Assembly (NCBI RefSeq): GCF_001806325.1
Contig: NZ_CP017580.1
Span: forward strand, 2,356,001 to 2,420,000
Reading direction: 5' to 3'
Origin: Curtobacterium sp. BH-2-1-1
GTDB lineage: Bacteria > Actinomycetota > Actinomycetes > Actinomycetales > Microbacteriaceae
DNA length: 64,000 bases
Of this stretch, positions 52,135-62,529 are shown in pieces. The stretch's first letter is position 1. Every line of letters starts with the position of its first letter. The notes under the pieces are model-generated. The model was given only the letters and a program-made list of their open reading frames with translations. It did no database searches and was not told where the DNA came from. Made by a program: the position numbers and the translations under genes.

Positions 52135-52751
52135 GAGACCACCCCCACGGTCGTGGTGTCGCCGGTCCACCCGGCCCACCGGAGGAACTCCCGTGCGAGG
52201 CGCACCGGGTAGTCGGGTGCCTGGATGTCGATGGACACGAACACCCGGCGGTAGAAGGTCGGACCGCCGAGCAGGTCGACGGCGATCCCGAGGTCGACGT
52301 CGGGCCGCAGGTCGCCGGCGTCCATCGCCCGCTGGAGCATCGCGTTCACCCGGACCCGTCGGTCGAGGTGCCACGCGGCGACCGCCTCGGCCACCCGGGG
52401 CTCGTGCGAGGCGAGCTCCACGATGAGCGGCAGCGCCCGGCCGACCGGGGTCGCGACGAGCGCGTGCACCCAGCCGCGGGTGAGCCCGAGGACGCCCTCG
52501 TCGATCGGGGCGTCGAGGATCGTCGGGATCGACTCCTCCATCAGGCGGATGACGGTCTCGGTGAGGAGCACGTCGCGACTGGACCAGCGCCGGTAGATCG
52601 TCGCCGCCCCCACCCCGGCGGCGTCGGCGACCGCCCGGATCGTGAAGGCACGGGGGTCGCCCTCGGCGAGGATCGCGATGCACGCCGTGTACACGGCCTC
52701 GTCGACCGCGGCGTTGCGGGGCCGTCCGCGGACCGGGGCCTCGGTGCTCAC
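52131..52751 (-). CDS. TetR-family transcriptional regulator
   Basis: A 206-residue TetR protein with helix-turn-helix 'FTIRAVADAAGVGAATIYRR' (about 36-55) and a TetR_C-like effector domain. It is coupled by GTGA overlaps to both neighbours. With the GntR/UTRA gene it gives the operon two regulators of different families. The dyad at 62791-62812 in the control region is a possible target. Confidence 0.87.
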   Translation of the reverse strand: MSTEAPVRGRPRNAAVDEAVYTACIAILAEGDPRAFTIRAVADAAGVGAATIYRRWSSRDVLLTETVIRLMEESIPTILDAPIDEGVLGLTRGWVHALVATPVGRALPLIVELASHEPRVAEAVAAWHLDRRVRVNAMLQRAMDAGDLRPDVDLGIAVDLLGGPTFYRRVFVSIDIQAPDYPVRLAREFLRWAGWTGDTTTVGVVS

Positions 52752-53371
52752 GCGGCGCTCCAGAGCGCGAGCACCCGGTCGATGCCCCACACCTCGCCGA
52801 TCTTCGCCTGGATGTCGAACAGGTTCGCCTCGTGCACGCTCGGCTGCCGGTCGCCGACGGCCTCGCGCACGACGATCGGCACGAAGCCGTGCTGCATGGC
52901 GTCCGTCGCGGTGGCCCGGATGCACCCGCTCGTCGAGAGTCCGGCGATGAAGAGCGTGTCGACTCCTCGTGCGACGAGGTCGGCGGCCAGCGAGGTCCCG
53001 AAGAACGCGCTCGGGTACTGCTTCGGCACGAGGGTGTCCCCGTCGACCGGCGCGAGCCCCTCGATGAACGCGCCGGTGGACGTGCCGGGGAGGTACGCCG
53101 CGAGGGCCGGCACCTTCCGGAAGAACACCCCCGCGTTGGAGCCGTCGGCCGACAGCGCCATCGTCGTGACGGCGACGTGCACGCCGGCCGCCCGGGCCGC
53201 GGCCGTGAGCTCGCGCATCCGCTCGACGGGTTCCTCGACGCCGGCGTACAGCCCGCACGCCGGGTCGACGTAGGCGTTCACCGGGTCGACGACGACGAGC
53301 GCCGCCCGTCGGCCCGGTTCGAGCGCACCGGTGTAGCCGGCCGAGACGTAGTCGTCGTGGTCGTCGGTCAT
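52748..53371 (-). CDS. Isochorismatase-fold amidohydrolase (N-carbamoylsarcosine-amidase-like)
   Basis: A 207-residue cysteine hydrolase with the Asp-Lys-Cys triad: Asp29 (VVVDPVNAY), Lys117 (VPKQYPSAF) and Cys150 (STSGCIRATATDA). 'VVREAVGDRQPSVHEANLFD' follows, as in N-carbamoylsarcosine and maleamate amidohydrolases, and differs from RutB, which has a NVCVES-type Cys motif. It probably hydrolyses an amide or ureido group released after ring opening by the RutA-like enzyme. It overlaps the TetR gene by GTGA and the upstream 39-codon ORF by ATGA. Confidence 0.85.
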   Translation of the reverse strand: MTDDHDDYVSAGYTGALEPGRRAALVVVDPVNAYVDPACGLYAGVEEPVERMRELTAAARAAGVHVAVTTMALSADGSNAGVFFRKVPALAAYLPGTSTGAFIEGLAPVDGDTLVPKQYPSAFFGTSLAADLVARGVDTLFIAGLSTSGCIRATATDAMQHGFVPIVVREAVGDRQPSVHEANLFDIQAKIGEVWGIDRVLALWSAA

Positions 53372-53487
53372 GCGGTCCTGCTTCCGTCGTGGGGCTGGCT
53401 GGTGGGGGCCTGGAGGCGCGGCGCGACCCCGGCACGTCGGCCGGCGGTCGGCCCGTGCGCGCGGTCGGTGCCGGTCGTGGCGGTCAT
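53368..53487 (-). CDS. Possible 39-residue ORF joining two genes
   Basis: A reading frame of 39 codons starts in an ATGA overlap with the MFS stop and ends in an ATGA overlap with the amidohydrolase start, so it fills the gap exactly. The product is Thr/Arg/Pro-rich (MTATTGTDRAHGPTAG then RRAGVAPRLQAPTSQPHDG) with no family. It contains one half of a GGAGGCGCG repeat, so it may be a decayed repeat that stays open to keep translation coupled. Confidence 0.35.
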   Translation of the reverse strand: MTATTGTDRAHGPTAGRRAGVAPRLQAPTSQPHDGSRTA

Positions 53488-54941
53488 GCGCTCGTTCCCG
53501 GCTCGGGCACCGGGCCGGACGTGTCCGGTCGGAGCGGTGCCTGGCGGTCCGGGGGGCCGAACGGACCGAACGCGACGATGAGCGCGCCGACGACCGCACA
53601 CCCGGCGAACGTGAGCGCGGCGGTGCGCACGCCGTCGACGAAGGCCTGGACGTCGGTCGCCGGCAGGCCGAGCAAGCTGCCGTCGTACGCCGCGGCCTGC
53701 TGCGCGGCGGAGAGCCCGCTCGTGGCGATCGCCAGACCGAGCGCCGTGGAGAACAGGAAGCCCGCGTTCTGCAGCGCCGACCGGATGGCGTTCGCGATGC
53801 CCCGACGGTGCTCCGGGACACGGGTCATCAGGGCCGAGGTGCTCGGCGTCATGAACACCCCGGTGCCGACCCCGACGGCACCGAGTCCGACGGCCGTCAC
53901 GGCGTAGGCACCGTCGTCGGCGAGCGACCCCGCGAGCACCGCCGCCCCGACCGCGATGAGCAGCATGCCGATGGTGGAGAGCGTGCGCGCGGGCACCCGG
54001 CGGGCGAGGACCCCGGCGCTCGCCGCGGCCACGGTCGTGCCGATCGGGGTGGGGAGCACCCAGAGCGCGGCCTCGACGGCGTCCTTGCCCGAGACGGCCT
54101 GGAACGACAGCGACGCCAGGAGCACGAGGGCGTAGCTCGACAGCGCGCAGAGGCCGGCGGCCGAGAAGAGCGTGATGGTCGCCCGGTCGCGGAAGATCGC
54201 CGGGTCGACGAGCGGGTGCGGGACCCGGCGCTGGGTCCACACGAACACCGCTCCGAGCAGCACCGCGCCGGAGGCCATCGCGACGACGGGGACGGCGGCC
54301 CAGCCCGCGGAACCGCCGACCGACACGGCGCCGACCAGCAACCCGACCGCGGCCACGGAGAGCACCGAGCCCGGGACGTCGAGGCGTTCGCCGGAGCGCG
54401 GCCGGGCGGTGCGGGGGATGAGTCGCAGCGACCAGACGAGCCCCGCGAGCGAGATCGGGACCCCGGCGAGGAAGATCCACCGCCAGCCGAACGACTCCGC
54501 GACGAGGCCGCCGACGACCGGACCGATGACCTGTCCGACGGCGGCGACGGTGGCGTTCAGCCCGAGGCCGAGCGACAGGATCGACTCCGGGAACACGTCG
54601 GTGAGGAGCGCCGTGGTGTTCGTGACGATGGCCGCGGCACCGACGCCCTGCACGAGTCGGGCGGCGAGCAGGACGGCGGCGTCCGGTGCTGCACCGCACG
54701 CGAGCGAGGCGAGGAGGAAGACGAGGATGCCGGCGATGTACAGACGGCGACGCCCGACGAGGTCCGCGATCCGGCCGAAGACGAGGATGAGCGTCGTCGT
54801 GGTGAGCATGTAGCTGAGCAGGACCCAGCTCGACTGCAAGGCGGAGGCGTCGAGGTCGCGGCTGACGTCGGGGAGCGCGACGAGCAGGGCGCTCGAGGAG
54901 ATGAAGACGAGGACGACGCTCAGGCTCGACGCGCAGAGCAC
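53484..54941 (-). CDS. MFS transporter, DHA2-like (14 helices)
   Basis: A 485-residue drug/H+ antiporter-type transporter with about 14 helices, the loop 'GRIADLVGRRRLYI' after helix 2 and 'ARLVQGVGAAAIVTN' of motif C/D type. The start is a GTG very close to helix 1; no better start lies upstream before the amidase stop. In this operon it could export a waste product or move a related substrate, since an ABC importer is also encoded. Confidence 0.82.
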   Translation of the reverse strand: MLCASSLSVVLVFISSSALLVALPDVSRDLDASALQSSWVLLSYMLTTTTLILVFGRIADLVGRRRLYIAGILVFLLASLACGAAPDAAVLLAARLVQGVGAAAIVTNTTALLTDVFPESILSLGLGLNATVAAVGQVIGPVVGGLVAESFGWRWIFLAGVPISLAGLVWSLRLIPRTARPRSGERLDVPGSVLSVAAVGLLVGAVSVGGSAGWAAVPVVAMASGAVLLGAVFVWTQRRVPHPLVDPAIFRDRATITLFSAAGLCALSSYALVLLASLSFQAVSGKDAVEAALWVLPTPIGTTVAAASAGVLARRVPARTLSTIGMLLIAVGAAVLAGSLADDGAYAVTAVGLGAVGVGTGVFMTPSTSALMTRVPEHRRGIANAIRSALQNAGFLFSTALGLAIATSGLSAAQQAAAYDGSLLGLPATDVQAFVDGVRTAALTFAGCAVVGALIVAFGPFGPPDRQAPLRPDTSGPVPEPGTSA

Positions 54942-54984
54942 CTGCCACGCGCGTCGGCGGGCGCCGTCCTCGTCCGTGGTGCGG

Positions 54985-56637
54985 TTACTGATCGGTCGAC
55001 CCTCTCGTGGCGGATGCCGGCGGCACCCGGTGGTGGTGGTCGGTGACCTCCTGGAACGCGGCTGCGGCGGACAGGACGAGTCGGTCGTCCCACGGGCGTG
55101 CGACGAGCTGCACGCCGACCGGCAGACCGTCCGGCGCGGTCCCGGCGGGCATCATGAGCGCCGGGAAGCCGACGTAGTCGAAGACCCGGGTGTTCCGGGG
55201 GATCACGTCGTGCAGGTTGTACGGCACGCCGTCGACCGTCATGGTGAGGTCGTCGAGTCGGGGCGCCGTGGCACCGATCCCCGGCGTGAGGACGACGTCG
55301 ACCCCGGCCTCGTCCATCCGTGCGACCATCGCGGCCTGCACGAGCGGACGGCGTCGGAGGGACCGGAGGTAGTCCGCGGCCGTCGGCGTGAACGCGACGT
55401 CGAACCGCGCACGGGTGCCGGCGTCGAACAGGTCGGCGGTGGCGGCGTTGGCCTCCTGGTTGGCCGCGAGTTCGCCGTAGAAGACGGTCCAGCACTCGGC
55501 GTCGATCGCCTCGAGGTCGTCGAACTCGATCGGCACGATCTCGGCCCCGAGTGCCGCGAACCGGTCGACCGCGGCCGCGTGCGCGTCGAGCACCGCACGG
55601 TCCACCCGCTCGGTGAACCAGACCCGGGGCACGCCGATGCGCATCCCCGCGATCCGTCCCGGTGCCGCCTCGACGAGCGGGACCGCGGTGTGCGTCGTGG
55701 GGTCCTGCCCGTCGCCACCGGCGATCACGGCGAGCACGAGCGCGAGGTCCTCGGCGGTGCGGGCCATCGGTCCGACGTGGTCGAGCGTCCACGACAGGCT
55801 CGCGACGCCCGTGCGCGGGACGAGGCCGTACGTCGGCTTGATGCCGGTCGTCCCGCACAGCGCCGACGGCACCCGGATCGATCCGCCGGTGTCCGACCCG
55901 AGCGCGAGCGGGACGATGCGTGCGGCGAGGGCGGAACCGGAGCCGGTCGACGACCCGCCCGTCCAGCGCTCGGGGTCCCACGGGTTCCGCACGGCGCCGT
56001 ACCGGGCGTTGTGCGGGCCGCCGCAGGCGAACTCGGTCGTCGCCGCCGTGAACACCGGGATCGCCCCGGCCGCACGGAGCCGGGCGACCACGGTGGCGTC
56101 GGCGGGGGCCACGCGGTCACCGGTCTGCAGCGAGCCGCTCGTGACGACCGTGCCGGCGACGTCGATGATGTCCTTCACCGCGAACGGCACGCCCTCGAGC
56201 GCACGGGCCTCGCCCGCGGCCCAGCGCCGGGTCGACTCGACCGCTGCCTGCTCGGCGCCGTCGACCAGGCGGAGGACGGCGTCGGACCACACGTCGTCGC
56301 TCGTCCAGTGCGGGGCGAGGGCTCCGACGACGGCGGTGGGGGTGGTGGAACCGTCGCGGTAGGCCGCGAGCAGCTCGGTGACGCTCGCCGCTGCGGGGTC
56401 GGACGCCGTCGCGGCGGTGGACACCGTGGACGCCGGACCGGGGGCGACCGGTGCTGCCGGCGTCGGTGCCGCGTCGATCGCGGCCGCGAGGAGCCGGGTG
56501 AACAGCGCCTGGCTGTGCCCGGGCTCCGCCGGCAGGGACGACGGGGCGGCCGGGAGCGGGTTCGCACGGCTGTCGTGCAGCGCCTGCTCCAGCTGGGGCG
56601 CGATCGTCCCGCGCACGACGGCGAACACGTCCGTCAC
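54985..56637 (-). CDS. Amidase-signature hydrolase with N-terminal extension
   Basis: A 550-residue enzyme of the amidase-signature family. The Ser-cisSer-Lys triad is visible: Lys155 (PFAVKD), cis-Ser near 229-230 (GGSSTGSGSA) and nucleophile Ser253 (SDTGGSIRVPSA). The first 80 residues form an Ala/Pro-rich extension with a short helical segment, making it longer than the usual 450-480. GTGA overlap couples it to the preceding hydrolase gene. It probably hydrolyses an amide or carbamoyl intermediate, as AtzE-like enzymes do, to release ammonia. Confidence 0.86.
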   Translation of the reverse strand: MTDVFAVVRGTIAPQLEQALHDSRANPLPAAPSSLPAEPGHSQALFTRLLAAAIDAAPTPAAPVAPGPASTVSTAATASDPAAASVTELLAAYRDGSTTPTAVVGALAPHWTSDDVWSDAVLRLVDGAEQAAVESTRRWAAGEARALEGVPFAVKDIIDVAGTVVTSGSLQTGDRVAPADATVVARLRAAGAIPVFTAATTEFACGGPHNARYGAVRNPWDPERWTGGSSTGSGSALAARIVPLALGSDTGGSIRVPSALCGTTGIKPTYGLVPRTGVASLSWTLDHVGPMARTAEDLALVLAVIAGGDGQDPTTHTAVPLVEAAPGRIAGMRIGVPRVWFTERVDRAVLDAHAAAVDRFAALGAEIVPIEFDDLEAIDAECWTVFYGELAANQEANAATADLFDAGTRARFDVAFTPTAADYLRSLRRRPLVQAAMVARMDEAGVDVVLTPGIGATAPRLDDLTMTVDGVPYNLHDVIPRNTRVFDYVGFPALMMPAGTAPDGLPVGVQLVARPWDDRLVLSAAAAFQEVTDHHHRVPPASATRGSTDQ

Positions 56638-57538
56638 GCCGGCACCGCCGCGGCGTGGGCGTCCGCGAGGTACCGGAACACCCCGGGCTGCCGGTCGCGC
56701 CCGAGCGGGAAGTCCTCCCGCACCGCGGCCACCTCGGCGACGTCGAGCGTCGCCCGGACGATGGGTCCGGCCTCGTGCGCCGGGGCGGAGACCACGAGCT
56801 CGCCGCGGGGCGACACGACCGACGAGCGGCCGAAGTAGCTCACGGTCTTGCCGTCCACGGTCTCCTCGCCGCCGCGGTTCGGGGCGACGACCCAGGTCTG
56901 CGTCTCGAGGGCGCGCACCTGCAGCTCCTGCGTGAAGAGCGTCTCGCGGAACCCCATCGAGGAGACGAGCACGAGCATCACCTCGGCGCCGGCCGCACGC
57001 GATGCGAGCCAGTACTCGGGGAAGCTCCGGTCGTAGCAGATGAGCATGCCGAACCGGGTGCCGAGCGCGTCCAACACGACCGGCCCCGACCCCGGCGCGA
57101 AGTAGTGCTTCTCGTCGACGTCGGAGATCGCGTTCGTCGGGATCGACGTCTTCCGGTACGCCGGCACGCGGTCGCCGTGCACGTCGGTGCCGTGGACGAG
57201 GGAGCCGTCGGCGTCGATGAGCACCGCGCTGTTGTACTGCGCGTCGCCGGCGTCCTCGTAGAGGCCGAAGACGACCGCCGTGCCGAGTCGCCGCGCGGCC
57301 TCGGCGAACCGTGCCGTCGCCGGACCGGGGACGGGCTGCGCCCAAGCCTTGCGGCTGTCGTTCCGGACGCCGCAGAAGTAGGGTGTCGTGGTGAGCTCGG
57401 GGAAGACGACGAGGTCGGCGCCCTCGGCGGCCTGCTCGAACAGCGCGATGAGGCCGTCGAGCGCGGCGTCGCCGTCGGCGGGGATCTGCCCGGCCTGGAC
57501 GACCGCAACCTCGAGGGTCGGCGCCGTGCTGCCGGCCG

Positions 57539-57542
<4 letters not shown>
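56634..57542 (-). CDS. Nitrilase-superfamily hydrolase (beta-ureidopropionase/N-carbamoyl type)
   Basis: A 302-residue carbon-nitrogen hydrolase with triad Glu49 ([11 protein letters not shown]), Lys131 (AYRKTSIP) and Cys169 ([11 protein letters not shown]). The stretches 'EKHYFAPGS' and '[19 protein letters not shown]' resemble enzymes that cleave N-carbamoyl groups, such as beta-ureidopropionase and N-carbamoylputrescine amidase. ATGA overlap with the RutA-like gene puts it directly after the ring-opening step, where a ureido product would be expected. Confidence 0.86.
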
Positions 57543-58651
<1,109 letters not shown>

Positions 58652-58682
58652 GGGGGACTCGCTTTCTGTGTGTGGAGGAGGG

Positions 58683-59720
58683 TCAGGACTGCTTGGCGGC
58701 GGCCTTGGCGGCGCTCGCGACGGAGTGCCGTCGGATCGTCTGGGAGACCGCGACGGCGACGATGAGCGCACCGCCGTAGAAGAGCTGCTGGACGAAGTTG
58801 TCGGCGCCGAGCATCTGGAGCCCGACGACGCCGGAGAACAGGAAGTAGACGGCGATGAAGGTGCCGATGGCGTTGAAGCGCCCGGGGATGATCGCGGTGG
58901 CCCCGAGGTAGCAGGCGGCGAACGCGGGGAGCAGGAACGACTGCCCGCTCGAGGGGTCCGCCCCGCCGAGCGTGCCGGCGTAGACGACCCCGGCCACCGC
59001 GGCGGTGAGGCCCGCGCCGACGAACGCTCCGACGCGGAGCCGGCGGACGTTCAGGCCGGAGAGCTCGGCGACGGTGCGACCGGTGCCCACGAACAGGAGC
59101 CGTCGACCGACCGGGGTGGCGCTCAGGACGATGAGGACGACCACGGTGGCGATCAGGCCGTAGACGAACGCCAGGGGCAGCCCGGCGAGCCCGCGCCACC
59201 CGACGGTCGCCTGGACGAGCGCCGGGTCGATGCCGGTCACCGACGAGGACGCGCTCATCCACTGGATGATCCCGATCATGAACGTCGAGGTGCCGAGCGT
59301 CACGATGAACGAGTCGATCCGGAACGCGACCGTGAGCAGGCCGTTCACCAGGCCGACGACCACGCCGATCGCCAGGCCGACCAGGATCGCCGGCAGCAGC
59401 GGGATGTCCATCTTGGCGTTGAGGACGGCGATCGTCATGGCGGAGAGCGACATCGTCGAGGCGCCGGACAGGTCGAACTCACCCGCGGTCAGGGGGAACA
59501 GGAAGCCGAGCGCCAGGATGAGCAGTACGGACTGGGACCCGAGGATGTTCTGCAGGTTCCCCAGGGTCGGGTAGGTGTCGGGGAGCGCGATGCTGAACGC
59601 GATCACGATGACGAGCCAGGCGCCGAGCAGTGCGTAGCGCTCGGTGTGCCCCCACGAGAAGCGCGGGCGGGTGGGGCGGACGATCGACGTCTCGAGGGCG
59701 GGTTCGGCGGTGGTGGACAT
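58683..59720 (-). CDS. RbsC-type ABC importer permease
   Basis: A 345-residue membrane protein with about ten helices and the type 2-like permease loop '[16 protein letters not shown]', as in ribose/sugar or nucleoside importers. '[15 protein letters not shown]' follows the first helices, the family motif in which 'G..DLS.G' is typical. TGATG overlap with the ATPase stop. The importer heads the operon containing the RutA-like enzyme, so it probably brings in that enzyme's substrate. Confidence 0.9.
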   Translation of the reverse strand: MSTTAEPALETSIVRPTRPRFSWGHTERYALLGAWLVIVIAFSIALPDTYPTLGNLQNILGSQSVLLILALGFLFPLTAGEFDLSGASTMSLSAMTIAVLNAKMDIPLLPAILVGLAIGVVVGLVNGLLTVAFRIDSFIVTLGTSTFMIGIIQWMSASSSVTGIDPALVQATVGWRGLAGLPLAFVYGLIATVVVLIVLSATPVGRRLLFVGTGRTVAELSGLNVRRLRVGAFVGAGLTAAVAGVVYAGTLGGADPSSGQSFLLPAFAACYLGATAIIPGRFNAIGTFIAVYFLFSGVVGLQMLGADNFVQQLFYGGALIVAVAVSQTIRRHSVASAAKAAAKQS

Positions 59721-61351
59721 CAGGCGGTCTCCTTGACGGGGGAGGAGTCGGGGGAGGAGGGAGCGGGATCGACGAGGCTGGCGACGACGGCCGCCGCGAT
59801 GACGTCGCGGTCGATCCGGTCGCCGGTGAGCACGTCGTGGACGCGGCCGTGGGCGAGGACCACGACCCGGTCGCACATCTGGGCGAGCTGCTCGTAGTCG
59901 GTCGAGGCGCAGACGATCGAGACGCCCTGGTCGGCGGTCCGGCGGAGCATCGAGAAGATCGCCGCACGAGCGCCGACGTCGATGCCCTGCGTCGGCTCCT
60001 GGAGCAGCACGAGCCGTGGGTCGTCCTGCATCCACTTCGCGAGGACGGCCTTCTGCTGGTTGCCGCCGGAGAGCGTGCCGAAGAGCGCGGAGGGGTCGGC
60101 GGGACGGACGTCCCAGTCGCGGACGAGGCCCTCGACGTACGACCGCTCCCGTGCCGGCGAGAGCCCGAGCAGTCCGCGGAGCTTCCCGAGGACGGGCAGG
60201 GTCACGTTCTGCTCGACGGACAGGGTCAGGGCACCGCCCTCGCGCTTGCGGTCGGCGGGGACGTAGACGACCCCGCGGGCGATCGAGGTCGCCGGGCTGG
60301 TGGCGCCGAGGTCGACCGTGGCGTCCCGGACCGTGAGGGTCCCGGTCGCCGCCCGGGCGCCGTACAGGCCTGGAAGCACGTCCTCGACGCCCGAGCCGGC
60401 GAGCCCGGTGATGCCGACGACCTCGCCGTCCGCGACGTCGAACGAGAGCCCGTCGACGACACCGGCCCGGAGGTCCCGGACCGTCACGACCGCGTCGCCC
60501 GTGGTGGCGGGGCGGGCACTGCGTGCGGCCGCGCCGTCGAGCCCGCGTCCGACGATGAGCGAGACGAGCTCGTCCGCGGTCGTGGTCGCGGTGTCCCGGT
60601 GCGCCTGGACCCGACCGGCCCGGAGGACCGTGACGCGGTCGGCGTGCTCGAGGACCTCGGACATGTCGTGCGACACGAGGAGGGCCGACGTGCGGCCGTC
60701 GGACACGAGGTCCTTGACGACGCGGAAGAGCAGGTCCGCGTCCTCCTTCGGCAGGAACACCGTCGGTTCGTCGAGGACGATGAGCGCCCGGTCGTCACCC
60801 AGTTCGGCGACGGCCCGCAGGATCGCGACGAGCGCCTTCTGCGTGTCGGTCAGCTCCTCGATCCGGGCCCGCGGGTCGATGTCCACGCCGTAGCGGGCGA
60901 AGAGCTCCGCGGCCGCCCGGTGCTCGGCGCCCCAGCGGACGAACGGACCACGGCCGGCGACGACGGTGGCGAGCCGGAGGTTCTCGGTCACCCCGAGCGA
61001 CGGCACGAGGGCCAGGTCCTGGTGCACGAAGCTGATGCCGACGCGGCGGAAGTACCCGGGAGGCACCGGCAGCGGGAGCCGGGAGCCGCGGACCTCGATC
61101 GTCGCTCCCGGGTCCGGCGCGTAGGTGCCGGACAGGATCTTGATGAGGGTCGACTTGCCGGAACCGTTCTCGCCGAGCAGCGCGTGCACCTGGCCCGGAC
61201 GGACCTCGAGTTCGACGTCGTCGAGCGCGGTCAGTCCGCCGAACCGCTTGGTGAGCCCGCTGATCCGCAGGACCGGCGCGGTGGTCGCACCGGCCTCGAC
61301 GACCGCAGCGGACGCTGCGGGGCTGCGCCGTGCCTCCCGGGTGGCGCTCAC
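59720..61351 (-). CDS. RbsA-type ABC importer ATPase (two domains)
   Basis: A 543-residue protein with two nucleotide-binding domains. The first has Walker A 'LLGENGSGKSTLIKIL', a degenerate signature (LTDTQK) and Walker B 'LIVLDEPT'. The second has the reduced Walker A 'GLAGSGVEDV' and an intact signature 'LSGGNQQKAVLAKW', the division of labour seen in RbsA-type proteins. GTGA overlap with the binding-protein stop. It powers import of the operon's substrate. Confidence 0.9.
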   Translation of the reverse strand: MSATREARRSPAASAAVVEAGATTAPVLRISGLTKRFGGLTALDDVELEVRPGQVHALLGENGSGKSTLIKILSGTYAPDPGATIEVRGSRLPLPVPPGYFRRVGISFVHQDLALVPSLGVTENLRLATVVAGRGPFVRWGAEHRAAAELFARYGVDIDPRARIEELTDTQKALVAILRAVAELGDDRALIVLDEPTVFLPKEDADLLFRVVKDLVSDGRTSALLVSHDMSEVLEHADRVTVLRAGRVQAHRDTATTTADELVSLIVGRGLDGAAARSARPATTGDAVVTVRDLRAGVVDGLSFDVADGEVVGITGLAGSGVEDVLPGLYGARAATGTLTVRDATVDLGATSPATSIARGVVYVPADRKREGGALTLSVEQNVTLPVLGKLRGLLGLSPARERSYVEGLVRDWDVRPADPSALFGTLSGGNQQKAVLAKWMQDDPRLVLLQEPTQGIDVGARAAIFSMLRRTADQGVSIVCASTDYEQLAQMCDRVVVLAHGRVHDVLTGDRIDRDVIAAAVVASLVDPAPSSPDSSPVKETA

Positions 61352-62529
61352 TTCGCCGGACCCCAGATCTCCTCGTACCCGGTCTTGTACGCGTCGCCGT
61401 AGCCCTTGCTCGGCGCGGGCGGGGTACCCGCCTCGTCGACGTTGTCCTTCGTGAACACCTTGAGCGGGGTCTGCTCGTCGCCGTCCTCGATGATCGGGGT
61501 GTCGGTCAGGACGCGACCGGCCTGGTCGAGCGTGGCGTAGGCGAGCCACTCCATGTTCTCGCCGATGTCCATCGTCATGACGTTGCCCTCCTGCAGGATC
61601 TTCATCACCGCGGGCGTCCCGTTGTACGAGGACGTGAAGACCTGGCCGGTCTTGCCGGCCGCCGTCACCCCGGCCTCGACGAAGAGGGCCATCGAGTCGT
61701 ACACGGGCAGGACGTAGTCGAGGTTCGGGTCGGACTGGATCGCGGACTGGACGGTCGACGAGATCTTCGTCGCCCAGTCGGCGACCGGCACGTTCGTCAC
61801 CTTCACCTTGCAGCCCGAGCAGTACTCGTCGAACTCCTCCTGCATGGCCTTGACGATGCCGTCCGACGGCGGGACCTCGGACGAGGTGATGATGAGCACG
61901 TCACCCGCGCCCTTCGTCTCCTTGATGGCCCAGTCGGCGTTGAGCTTCGCGGCCTCGTGGAAGGGCGCGGTCACCTGGGCGGCGACGAGGTCCTGCAGCT
62001 GGTCGGGGAGCGCCTCCCCCGTCTGGTACGTGTGGCTGATGAGCACCGGGATGCCGGCGGCCTTCGCACGCTTGAGCGCCGGGACGATGAGCTCGCCGTT
62101 GACGCCCTGCGCGAGGACGATGATGTCGGCCTTCCGGCTGATCGCCTGGTCGATGCCGGCGGACTGCTCGGTCGGCGTGCCCTGGTTCGTGTACTCGATC
62201 CACTTCGCGCCGTACTCCTCGGCGAGCTGCTGCCCCGCCTCGTCGACGGACACGATGAACGGCACGGCGGACGAGTTCGGGATGTTGAAGATCGTCTTGC
62301 CCGCGATCTTCGACATGTCGAACGGCTTGCCCTCGAAGGTGAACTCCGGGTCGACGCTCGCCGCCGTGATCTGGCTGGTGGCGTGCTCGACCCCGGCGGA
62401 GTCGTCGGACGAGTCGGTCGAGGCCGTCGAGGTGGCGGAGCAGGCGGACAGGAACAGCACACCGCTGAGTGCGGCGGCCAGGAGCGCGGGACGTGCGAGC
62501 CGCGTTCGGGTGGGTGCGGGGGACGACAT
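61348..62529 (-). CDS. Type 1 periplasmic-binding lipoprotein of ABC importer
   Basis: A 393-residue binding protein. Lipoprotein signal with lipobox FLSAC (Cys30) and a Ser/Thr/Asp linker, then a two-lobe fold with 'KTIFNIPNSSAVPFIVSVDE' and 'AISRKADIIVLAQGVNGEL', as in the Peripla_BP_4 group binding sugars, nucleosides or related ligands. GGAGG lies about 10 bases before the ATG. First gene of the RutA-like operon; it likely captures a pyrimidine, nucleoside or other heterocycle. Confidence 0.88.
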   Translation of the reverse strand: MSSPAPTRTRLARPALLAAALSGVLFLSACSATSTASTDSSDDSAGVEHATSQITAASVDPEFTFEGKPFDMSKIAGKTIFNIPNSSAVPFIVSVDEAGQQLAEEYGAKWIEYTNQGTPTEQSAGIDQAISRKADIIVLAQGVNGELIVPALKRAKAAGIPVLISHTYQTGEALPDQLQDLVAAQVTAPFHEAAKLNADWAIKETKGAGDVLIITSSEVPPSDGIVKAMQEEFDEYCSGCKVKVTNVPVADWATKISSTVQSAIQSDPNLDYVLPVYDSMALFVEAGVTAAGKTGQVFTSSYNGTPAVMKILQEGNVMTMDIGENMEWLAYATLDQAGRVLTDTPIIEDGDEQTPLKVFTKDNVDEAGTPPAPSKGYGDAYKTGYEEIWGPAK

